This document shows, piece after piece, positions 1-9,655 of a stretch of 64,000 bases of DNA. The stretch is from NCBI GenBank assembly GCA_036874045.1, contig JAZBRI010000011.1, positions 8,237,501 through 8,301,500 of the forward strand, in the 5' to 3' direction. The first letter of the stretch is position 1, and every line of letters starts with the position of its first letter. Origin of the DNA: Cymodocea nodosa (Eukaryota > Streptophyta > Magnoliopsida > Alismatales > Cymodoceaceae). A program made the translations under genes and the position numbers. Under the pieces are notes generated by a model. That model saw only the letters and a list, made by a program, of their open reading frames with translations. It ran no database searches and was not told where the DNA came from.

Positions 1-719
1 TTTGCTGCAATATTCCTTGTACACCTGTAGTTAGTCCAAAATATTCAATTGTCTTTTTCTTTTTCTAACTATATGTCTGTAGTGTTTCAGGTTGTTCAGG
101 AGGTTTTAAAATTGTCTTAATTTCTCCTATTAAAGGCACCTAGGGTCTTGATGGTCCTTCACCATGATGCCTAGGTTGTAATAATGGAATATAGAGTTTT
201 AAGTTCTCAACCTCTGTCATTTTAAGTTGATAAACTCTTTGTCCTTCACTTTGAAGGCCCATTTTACTAATGGTAGTTTTCTGTTCATCTATACACTATT
301 TAATATCATCTAAAATAGTTGGGGGAAAATAATATTGGGAATACAAGGATTGTAATTCCCTATTTGCATTTCCGATCATTGGTCCCCACTTCTTTCCGTA
401 GTAAGTGAGACTATACTGATGTCTCTTGTACATGTCTAGAACTTACACCTGCAGGGTTAGGTTGTAAATTTCTTTTCCATAAATGCAATGTGGAAAGTTC
501 AGTCTGTTTTAGTCTAAACTGTGTTTCAGCATAATTGTGAATAAATTTCCAATAGAAATTTTTCTCATCTTGAACAGCTTTTCTGATTTCGTGTAGTACT
601 TCATTTGAAAAAGTGTACCTAGAATAGATGTCGTTGATTTCATTATGTATTTTCTATAATTCTAGCTTTTTTTTTTGCACTTTTGTCATTCTACCATGTC
701 CTCTTCCACATCCTGACAT
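1..719 (-). pseudogene. Unidentified retroelement reading frame, partial
   Basis: I do not recognise this protein. Read on the minus strand from the ATG at 719, a frame of about 240 codons runs off the left edge. It needs two frame changes: one in the A-run near 670 and one near 410. It also has several in-frame stops that look like CAA/CAG-to-TAA/TAG changes. The N-terminus is short and basic (MSGCGRGHGRM). A charged, probably helical stretch follows, then segments rich in Tyr and Trp (for example YYGKKWGPMIG). No zinc knuckle, protease, RT or integrase motif is visible. It lies on the same strand as the SIRE-type LTR and primer site to its right, so it may be an accessory ORF of that element or of a second element fused to it. 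Confidence 0.4.
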
Positions 720-849
720 TGTCAATTAATCTTCGTTGTGCACTGTAGAACTTAGTGGAAGTGAAGATTACGAAACTAGGGTTTTACCAAGGTAGAAACA
801 CGAAAGGTTGTTAGTAAAACATTTATAACTTTTCGAGTTTATAAACGGA

Positions 850-1620
850 TAAACAGATTCAATCATTGAAATCATAAATATAAGATCCGTTACTGATAAA
901 TAAGTCGAGTGCTTGCAATAACTGTACAAGTTTTACAACCAACAATTGCAGAATACTTAGCGTAACTGTTCATATAAAGAAAATAACTTCAGGCTAAGTG
1001 AAAAGTGAGAAAACTCGAAGACTTATGATAACTGTTCGAGTTTTTCGAAGGAATAGGTGTGAAAAGTCGAAGAGTTAAACATAACTGTTCGAGTTTCAAT
1101 TGAGACATTATAAAGTAGTGAAATTCAACATGTGCACAATTTTAACTTAAGGAGTTCAGAAAGTTTCAAAGACTTATAAACCTAACTATCTGATGCTCAG
1201 GTGCATTTCAGAGAGTTACTGATAACCTTCCGAAAGATAACTTAAGTCAATCTTCCAGATCACGACATGTGTACTTAAGTAGTTTTATAATACAGAGATG
1301 TTTCGGACAGTTACAAATCTAACTTTCCGATGCCTAAACGCATTTCGGAGAGTTACAGAAAACTTACCGAAAATCCACTGAAGTCATGCATTATGACTTC
1401 GACACGTGTACTTTAGGAAATAATAAAATATTCTACTAAACGTTTTAAAACATAACTGTCCGATACTTGCAATATAACTTGCTGAAACAATAGAAAATTC
1501 GGATACTTAAGAATTAAAAAGCCTGCAAGTCACCGATAGTTCAGAAATGTACGTAATTAAAGTGTAATTCTTGAAATTATGCAGATTCTTTCATGAAAAC
1601 ATATAATAGTTCATAAGAGA
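850..1620 (-). repeat. Athila-type LTR start fragment with hairpin repeats
   Basis: On the minus strand this matches the beginning of the Athila-family LTR seen at 42521 onward and at 59940-60117. Shared landmarks include the AAGCCTGCAA stretch, the ACACGTGTA/AATAATAAAATATTC stretch and several CGGATAGTTA/TAACTCACCG-like inverted repeats. It is isolated from any other Athila part, so it is a fragment embedded in the SIRE-0 region. 720-849 holds nothing I can identify except A/T-rich sequence leading to the ATG at 719. Confidence 0.5.
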
Positions 1621-2619
1621 TGAATTATTATACGAGAAATTGCTCCCCCTACATAAATGTAGTGTAAAGCATCTATGGCATACTTAAACTAGGTTACCAA
1701 GCCCTAAGTAGATTTGGCTTTAAAATGTCAAATAGCTTACTTAAAGAGGATGCTAAGCCTTAAATAGATTTGAGTCTCTCCTTCTTCTTCTTTTTTAAAT
1801 TTAAATTAAATACAAAAATAAGTAGTAGAGTTAACAATTTAGACTTTCTGGCTTTTATCTTATTTAGTTTACAAAAGAAAATTCATAGAGATATACCTTT
1901 AGGAACTTAAAAGAATTCAATAATGAGTACACAAACTTAAGACAATAAATATTGTACATTATGTGTAAAAAGTAGATAATAACAAAAAAAATAACAATGA
2001 TTATATGCACAGACTATGGCAGGATTGTTATAACACCTTGAAAGATAAATGAAGCTTGAGTACATTGCCCCCTTTTTTTTCTTTTATATTCATATATATA
2101 TTTTATGTATTATCTCCCACAATATCATCTTTTTACGTGATCACAATCCCTTGCTTAGGGGAAAGATAACCAGTTACTTAATGACAATTGAGAACAGGTA
2201 ATTTTTAATTTTTTTAATTTTTAATTGTAATCTGAATTACTTGCAAAATGAGTTTTCAGTCAGCACATCCCAAACTAGTTGGTTTAAGTGACTAGGGTTT
2301 AAGATCCCCCAACAGACTTAATTACTCAAGTAATTACAGAGAAAAATAAACAAAAAATAAAACAAGAAAGTAAAGTAAATTAGAGGCAACCGCAAGACTT
2401 AATTTTTCTAACAGAATGTTAATAACTTTCCTTTAATAAAAAGTACATACTTTCTATATATTTTCCTATTAAAATCTCTGTAATAGCATATACATAAGTA
2501 ACAAAAATATAGTTGGCACTCATATTGAATCAATTTAACTATCCTTAAGTAATCTTTTCTGAATTTTTCTTAAATAAACTGACTTCAATAAAAATCAGAA
2601 TTTCACAAATTGCTAATTA
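1621..2619. other. AT-rich sequence, no gene recognised
   Basis: I see no coding frame here. On the minus strand there is a polypurine stretch near 1646 (GTAGGGGGAGCAATT) and another near 2070 (an A-run followed by GGGGGC). Such tracts are common in Sirevirus 3' regions, so this is probably rearranged internal SIRE-0 sequence. Confidence 0.35.
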
Positions 2620-2773
2620 TAGGATTGCTAATTAAATGCCATAATTTGAAATTGATTGACTGAAAGAATACTTTCATCCTATATTTCTAGTAGCCATAAT
2701 TGCTACCTTCAAATATGGGAGGACAATTAGTGGTCTGTCCTTCAATCATAACTAAGATTTCAGTATTATCCAT
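2620..2773 (-). pseudogene. SIRE-type gag, N-terminal fragment
   Basis: From the ATG at 2773 the minus strand encodes about 50 residues. They align by eye to the start of the intact SIRE gag at 36344-38593, with motifs PPIFEGSNYGY and KYRMKVFFQSIN against PPLFDGIYFEYWKYRMTVFLQSID. One Trp codon has become a stop. The homology ends near 2620, where the element has been deleted or rearranged. The position, about 140 nt downstream of the primer site, is right for gag. Gag proteins form the virus-like particle that packages element RNA; this remnant cannot. Confidence 0.75.
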
Positions 2774-2914
2774 TTTAAATAGATAATCTTAAGAAAATGA
2801 TAGGAAAAACCGATTCCTAAATAGAGAAATAAAAGCTCTTAATTATGATAATAATGCTCTAATTCCAGTTGTAGCAAAGCGTAGTAAATTTGACAAAAAT
2901 AAGTGAAAAAAAAT

Positions 2915-2926
2915 GCTCTGATACTA
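2915..2926 (-). other. tRNA-Met primer binding site (SIRE-0)
   Basis: The minus strand reads TAGTATCAGAGC, one change from TGGTATCAGAGC, the complement of the plant initiator tRNA-Met 3' end. It lies two bases from the LTR boundary, the standard place for minus-strand DNA priming. Confidence 0.8.
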
Positions 2927-2928
2927 GT

Positions 2929-4195
2929 TGTAGGATCGTTTGTATCACAAGAGGGGAGTGAATTGTGTCTTTAGTAATTAAATACTAGCGGATAAAACAA
3001 GAGCACAAAACACTCGTAAATGAAATTCTATTCTTTTATTTCAAGACAGAATTTACAATATCTTTTTAGCTCAATTCCCTTCTTGACGGTTTTGATACAG
3101 TAATGTTCGATATATAATTCAAATAGGAAAACAAAGCTCTTATTCAAGAGGGGGGGTGAATTGTATAAAACCTGATCTTTATGCACACAGCTTCTTTCTT
3201 TCTCTTTGCTCAGCTTCTGTATCTCTTCTTCTTTAGTTATCGAATTTCCAAACCTCTTACATTTTCAACTCCTTTTCTAAAATTGCTTGGAATTTCGAAC
3301 TTCTTATGATGTTGGAGAACTTTTCAGAATATGAATATTCAAACTTAACTTTTCAGTTAGGGATCCAGATTGAATATTCAGACTTGGTTTTTGAGATTGG
3401 GATCCTCTCATTGTAATGTAGCTCATACTCTCTATTAGTAGTCGAACTCTGTTGTCCTTCACGTTCAACATGTTCATCCACTTGATACACAATCCATAAT
3501 CCACGTACTAATTTTCTCTTTAATCCAAATTACTTTCTTTTTGAGTTTCCACTTTCTCCACAATCATTTTGAATTTCCACAATCTCCACTTGTAGATAGA
3601 TCGAGAATGTTTATGTTCCTGGAGTCTTGTAGAATATCTTCTAAGTTTTCAATTTAGTCGAACATTTATCCTTTAAGTCCTGTAAAAACTCGAACATTTA
3701 TCCTTTAAGTCCTGTAAAAACTCGAACACTTATCCTTTAACTCTTCGAGTTTTTGCACCTGCAAAACACGTGACTAAACAAAGAAACTTATTTGTTTGTT
3801 AGTCCTTTTATAAAACTCGAATAGTTATCTATCCATGCGTATAAAAACTCAGACAGTTATCTAACTATTCGATTTTTCATTTTCGAATGCACATGAAAAA
3901 CACGTGACAACTTAAAACATTAAAAACACACGTGTAGATAACTTAACTATACGAGTTTTTAATATAAAGTATTTGACAAAAACGAAACATTAACTATCCG
4001 AAAGTTTAACTATCCAAAACATTAACTATCTAAAAGTTTAACTATTGCAAATCTAACTCTTTGGAAATCTTTAATTTATCAAATATAAAAATGAAACTTT
4101 TCGATAGTATGTTAACTATTATACTTAGAGAATATTATGTAGACTTATTTAAAAACGTTAATAAAGCATATATCATCAAAATTAAATACCTAACA
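2929..4195 (-). repeat. SIRE-type LTR of SIRE-0 (5' LTR, minus strand)
   Basis: The plus strand starts TGTAGGATCG and ends CCTAACA, giving TG...CA ends. The first 40 nt match the SIRE-A LTR at 29556 (TGTAGGATCG, then CACAAGAGGGG and GTGAATTGTGT). The primer site sits directly to the left, so this is the 5' LTR of a minus-strand element whose other end is outside the window or lost. A second CAAGAGGGGGGGTGAATTGT occurs at 3146, perhaps an internal duplication. The body contains arrays of CGAATAGTTA/TAACTATTCG-like inverted repeats and ACACGTG motifs. It is inserted in the ATH-1 3' LTR. Confidence 0.75.
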
Positions 4196-4386
4196 TCACC
4201 GAAAATCCACTTAAATCATGCATTAAGGTTTCAACACGTGTATTCTAGGAAATAATAAACTATTCATTTAAAACATAATTGTCCAGTACATAAAACATAA
4301 CTCTTCGAAACAATAGAAAATTTCGATACCTAAGAATTTCAAAGCCTGCAATTCATCAACAATTCAAAAATGTACTTAATTAACGT
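4196..4386 (-). repeat. ATH-1 3' LTR, first part
   Basis: Minus-strand sequence collinear with the first about 190 nt of the Athila-family LTR (compare 42521-42710 and 59930-60117). It is cut at 4195 by the SIRE-0 insertion, so the rest of this LTR is not seen in place. Confidence 0.55.
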
Positions 4387-6372
4387 TAATTCTCTGAAAT
4401 TATGTAAATTCTTTCATTAAAGCATATAACAGTGCAATTATAATATAATGGCTTAATTCTCATATGCTAAATATTATGCAATTAACCATCATTTAACCCT
4501 TAATATTATGCACTTTTTCATTCTAAACACTTCCCCCATACTTAAATTTTACTAGTCTCTTAGCAAACTAAGATCTAACTAGTGGTCTTTCTGAAGTTGC
4601 TAGAATTAATTCTTCATTTTATTCTTCTTCAGAATAATAAATTAGATTACTATATGGATATTCTATATTTTTTAGTAATCTATTTTAACTTTGTTTTCTC
4701 CTCTTCAACCTGCAAATATATTTAAAACACATGTAAATTACATACAAAATATATTAGTATCATATAGGTGTTAATTATATTATCATTTTTTCTTCTTTTC
4801 AAACATCTGTTATCCTGAATTTTCCAATATGATTTCCAGAATAAATTTCAACTACATATGAATCAAAACACAATCCAATTCAATATGATTAAAGCAAGTA
4901 AAATAATGAATTGTATCTCAAATAAACAACTTCAAAAGTCTAATCTAGATTCATACTTCAGTAATCTTAGATAACAGAAAATATACTTAATTCAAAAGAT
5001 TTCTATATTTCACAAAACATTTTTATCTTTTCAGAACAGTATATGCATATTTGTACTTTAAAAGTTAATTTGAAAAGCTTGAATCATACAAGAGCTTTCT
5101 AGTGTACCCATGCATCGAGCTTTCAATCAACAATCCCAGATCTAATCAGGATCTTTGGTTGCCAGATTTAAAGAGTCCTTTTTCAAGTCAACAATCCTTA
5201 CATATCTATTGGCTCAAGTACAAAAGGCTCATGATCAAACGTGCCAATAAACTCTCAAAGTTTTTCTTCTTCTTTTTTTCTTTTCTTTTCAACACAGTAT
5301 ATATATGTATTTCATTAATACAGATGCAATAAAACACAAATCTCATATAGTCCTGCTTCTATTATTTACTAAAAACATGAATCCATATCAATAAGTTTAT
5401 ACTTTTTCTATAGTTTAATAAGATCTACACATAAATCATTCTACAAGTTTAATCACTCAAATTAAATGTATCCTTGATCATATGCATCTCATTTAATCCA
5501 AAAATCAACATTTTAGCTCTTTTAGGATTTTAGATAATTTACTGAGTTTTAGTTAAGCATTTTGATTTCTTTTTTAAAATCATGAAACTGTTAAATTCAT
5601 AAAATTCAGCAAAAACATAAGATACTATATCTAGATTTGTATGAATAGTAAAATTTTGTAGCATCTTATATAAGATTTTAAAATATAACATTCAAGTAGT
5701 TAAAGTTCTTAAAAATTTTACAGTCTCAATTATCAGATAGTTACAGCAAATTCATAAAAATAATTTTCAATTTCCACATAACTTTTGCAGTACCATTCTA
5801 ATTCCTCTAATTAACAAAATTACTTGGATTTTAATTAAATTACCTCCCCCCATACCTACATTTTGCATTGTACTCAATGTAAAAGATTTTATAGTAAATA
5901 TAGTAATTGTTAGTAGGTAGGAATATTGTTTCGTTGACTTAGCACCTAACTCAACAAACTTAATTTGTTGAATTAATGAATAACTCCACGAACTAAGTTG
6001 AAATGTAAATTCAAGATAAGTAATCAATTACATATCTTGTTCTTTTGTATCTCCTTCAATATCTTCCAACTTTTGATTCTGAAAAACTTTTCATTCACAA
6101 ATAAAAGCAAAATATATAACAAAATAACACTTACAACAAAACATAAATTGTTAATTCAGTGTCTTGTGTGGAACCTAGGCTCCCATGCCTTTGGTGGCTC
6201 ACAAGCAAGCTAGTTGGTTTCCTAGAATAGATACCAACAAACTAGATTGATATTTTGTTTTTTTTTTTCTTTTCTTTTTATAAAATAAAATAAAAACTAA
6301 AAATTTTCTTTCTTTTCTTTTCCTAAAAATAAATGTAGAATACACATAACATTAAAAGTGCAAAATCGCAAT
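4387..6372 (-). repeat. ATH-1 3' noncoding region with shared module
   Basis: Noncoding 3' region of the Athila-type element, collinear with 40628-42520 (ATH-2) and 60118-62018 (ATH-4). It contains the typical Athila 3' signature near 5845-5885: on the minus strand, CAATGCAAAATG followed by a GGGGGGAGG polypurine run. It also has a strongly conserved block at about 5060-5260 and a conserved segment near 6160-6240 just after the F-box ORF. The portion 4740-5680 is homologous to 34230-35190 inside the copia element SIRE-A. Open frames here are short and not conserved, so I do not call genes. Confidence 0.7.
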
Positions 6373-6610
6373 TTAAGAACATGATTGAAAAGTAGTAACA
6401 AATGGAATAAATGTGTCAGTCTAAGTAAACTTTTTAGGCATAATTTTTCTTTCTATTAATTCTATTTTAATGCAGTCTGCTTTCTTTTTTAACTTGTACA
6501 CTTGCAGTATGTTATCAATACTAAATATGAGTGTATTTCCATTAATGAATTGAAATGTAGAAAGGGATCCTCTTTTGTTCCAAGATAATGTAGTTGTTTC
6601 TATTTCTACA
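6373..6610 (-). pseudogene. F-box protein ORF, C-terminal fragment (ATH-1)
   Basis: About 79 codons matching the C-terminal end of the F-box ORF at 39488-40627. Motifs INVEIET, FINGNTLIF, NILQVYKLK, MPKKF and TDTFIPFV are shared with the ATH-2 and ATH-4 copies. One Trp codon is now TAG. The N-terminal about 300 codons are missing: the fragment is fused near 6610 to sequence that in ATH-2 lies at about 27230. An internal deletion therefore removed the gag core and most of the F-box ORF. Nothing here could be functional, but it shows that the F-box ORF is a family trait and not a one-off capture. Confidence 0.8.
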
Positions 6611-6683
6611 TTAATATGAATAGTTTTACATTGCATTTAGTCAGACATTTTTCAATACAAATATAAGTAGACGAACAATACAA

Positions 6684-8936
6684 TTAGTCTTTCTTCCTAA
6701 GTTTATCTACTTCCTTCTGGAGTTTTTCTAATTATTGCTCTAATTGATTTATCCGATCCACAGCTCTAATAATGTCTCTAGAAAATACAAGTACTTTAGT
6801 AACTACAGCATTGTAGTTTTTGTATTCCTTCACTAAAATGGCTCTTGATTTTATCCATTTAGATGTCCATTTCGTAAAGTCAATATAGTCCACCATCAAT
6901 ATAGGTATCAAATCTCAATAAAGTAATTTCTTCTTTACATATTTTATCTTGGACAGGAAGACTTGACACTAGTTAATTTGGATTCTATTCACAACTGCAT
7001 ATGTGGCCCATTTGACAACTTGACTTAGTTCAATATCATGGCCTTGTTGTTGGTAGACATTTTTAATCAAAATGTTAGCTACCATGTGTGCTTTACCATT
7101 TAAGTGCTTTAGTCTGTTTAATAATGGTACACCAGGATTGATAGCTAAACAATCCTTGATATCCTGTTCTGTCCACTCAATGGCAGTTGTGCTTTCCAAA
7201 ATTTCTTTTCCTTCATTTTTCAATCCTAAAATGTTGTGGAGAAGCTCTGGTGTTATTTGTACATCAGCTTGCTCCACATTGGAAATTAATTCACTTTCTT
7301 CTTCTCTTAAATTTACATAGAAGTAGGGTACTAGATTCTCATATACTATATGCCCTCTCTGTTGAGAAATAAATTGGAGTAGACCCTGGAACTCAAATAA
7401 ATCCTTAATTTGTTGCATACCGTCCTAGTTTACTGGTCTACTGTAAATTATATCATAACCCCTAATCTCTTGATATTTATTATATGTTTTCTAACTCCAA
7501 AAGTGTACTTTATTCAAAACTGTTGCTTTAGTCGAGTCAAGAATTTGAATTTGTTGCTCTAGAGGGGTTTGTTCTTGAATTTCCTCTTCCATGTGTTGAA
7601 CTTGAATTTGTTGAAAATGCTCGATAGATTCCTTCATTTTTGCTTCTGCTTTTGTCTATGGTGGAGAGACGGCAAAACTCTCCACTCTTCTTTCTTGCAT
7701 CCTCTCTAAAATTTGCTGAAGAGTTTCTCCCTCTTCGATGAAATCTGTCGAGTCATTCCTTTCTTATTCAATATATACTTGTTCAACTTCTCGTTCAGTT
7801 TCTGTTCTTTCTTCTTCCTCCTGACTACCAATCTGCATTGTCACTGTTCTTTCTGATTCTGTGGCAGATTGGGATAGAGTTACGAGCAAATCAACTTCTG
7901 CCCTAATTTCTATTTCTTCTATTTGTACAGGCTGCAGACTAATTTCAACCTATTTTTCTTCTTCTCTTTGCTCTTGCTGCTGCTGCTCCTCCTCAGATTC
8001 GGATAGCAGGTTTACAAAAATTGGCTCTGTAGGTCCTATTGATATTGTTGGCTCAGGTTTAATCTCTTCTTGATGTTCAAGCACTATCTCTTTTCCTTTC
8101 CTTCTTCTAATTAGCTGTGCCTGATCTTCCTCTTCTTCTTTTGAGATTAAATCTACAAAAATGGGCTTTGCAGGCCTTCAAGCTACAGGTACTAGCTCTT
8201 TCTGTTTAACTTTTTCTATAACTACTAGTCTTGAAGGACCAGCTTCAATTTCTTTTGTAGCACTTGATCTAGTTGCTTCCTAATGCTGTTCAACTTTAAT
8301 TTTGTATTGGGCCCTCAACTTTTCTTTGGCCCTTCTTTTCTTTATAGCATCATACAAAATATGTGCCTTGGCAATAGCCATTTCTTCATCATCTCCTTGG
8401 TCTTTTGCTGTTTTGACCAAGCTAGCAAACTCTTTATTTTCTTCTTCAGTTCTCGACCAAGCAAATGCTACTCGTGATAATGGCTCTGTTGGTGAAACTA
8501 AAGGTCCTGACTGTTGTTCTTCAGTTACTAGTTTTTCAGCAACTGGCTTTGCAATTGTAGGTTCTCCAGCTACCTTCCTCTATTGCTCCCAGATTGCCCA
8601 GCGGGCACGTCCACCAATGCATCTTTTGAATGATAATTAGGACTTATGTTGGATCAATTCTAGGGAAACTTCATTATTTGGTCTGATTTTTCTCCCTCTA
8701 TTTAATGCAACTTCTGTAGCTACTTTGATACTTGTTTCCATAATCTGAGGTATTTTTATGTCTAAATCTACTAAAACTTTCCTCCAATAGAAAAGGACAT
8801 ATTCTACCTTTTGTAGTTCTTTTTCTTATGTTGTATTTCTGATCTTCTGCCTCATATTCCATTCTTTAGATTCTTTGAGAAAACTTGTTGTGTTAATTGC
8901 TTCCTCCCAAAACTCTGCCGTCATCTTTGTCATCAT
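6684..8936 (-). pseudogene. Env-like ORF of Athila-type element (750 codons)
   Basis: A single reading frame of 750 codons on the minus strand, ATG at 8936 to TAA at 6684-6686, with about ten in-frame stops and no frameshift. Its order is as follows. Residues 1-100 are a mixed N-terminal region (WEEAINTTSFLKESKEW). Residues 100-500 are very rich in Glu, Gln, Lys and Ser and low in complexity. Residues 507-690 form a compact domain (DLFEFQGL, FYVNL, ITPELLHNILGLKNEG, NRIQIN). A short coiled coil ends the protein. The position after integrase is where Athila elements carry env-like ORFs. I see no signal peptide or clear membrane span, so the env label is positional. The compact domain is homologous to the ORF at 33368-34180 and resembles the domain often annotated as putative plant transposon protein. 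ATH-2 has lost this ORF. Confidence 0.7.
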
Positions 8937-9655
8937 GGAGTAATGGAATGGAACAAAATCGCTCTGATCTCTACTATTCTAAGTTCTAAATGAGTCTGTG
9001 GATAATGCCCCGAAATCCTAAATTTTAGTATAAATAAGTCCTAAGTTTAGGCGGGTAATCGGGTCATTTTCCCACGCAAACTCTTGCTCTCTCACTCACT
9101 TCTCCGTGGAATTACGATTAACTCTACGGACTAAGTCTGTGGACTTAGCTATAGTACTCCGTTGAGTTATAGTTAACTCAACGAGGTAAGTTCATTAACT
9201 TATCCTAGACTCAACGAAGTAAGTTCGTTGAGTTAAGTGTAACTCAACGGACTTCTTGTAAAGTTATAACTAATAAAAATACTTATAATAATAATTTTCA
9301 CTTCGGTCAAGGTCGAAGAATTTCTGGTCTAAACGACTCTTAATTTTTTTTTCAACATTTTAGAATTTCAGTCAAACCGTTATATTCCTCGGTTGAACTA
9401 AAATTAATTACACTTTTCTTTTTACCAATTGAACTGATACTATGCTTGGTAAAATCGACATCTTTACTTAATATAATATATAGATTTTTTTTATGTTTTT
9501 ATGTTTCGATTAGACCGATGGATCTTGTCAGTTGAACTGCAATGATTTTTTCTTTTAATATATGTTTTGGTAAAATCGATAATTTCTTCCGGTTGAACTG
9601 TAACTATGTTTAAATAAGTTTTTTTTTTTTTGTAAACTACTTAGATAATTTCTTA
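8937..9655 (-). repeat. ATH-1 spacer between integrase and env-like ORF
   Basis: Noncoding. 9100-9260 holds several CCGTTGAGTTA / TAACTCAACGG inverted repeats. 9290-9620 holds a looser repeat family around CGGTTGAACTG and GGTAAAATCGA. The equivalent plus-strand spacer is 21450-22072. Confidence 0.65.

Noticed and set aside
1..4195. SIRE-0 as an integrated pararetrovirus
   Set aside because: The tRNA-Met site alone would fit, but a TG...CA LTR and a SIRE gag start are present and no movement or coat protein motif is seen.
7861..8640. Plus-strand Ser/Cys-rich open frames
   Set aside because: They are the antisense of the Glu/Gln-rich part of the env-like ORF.
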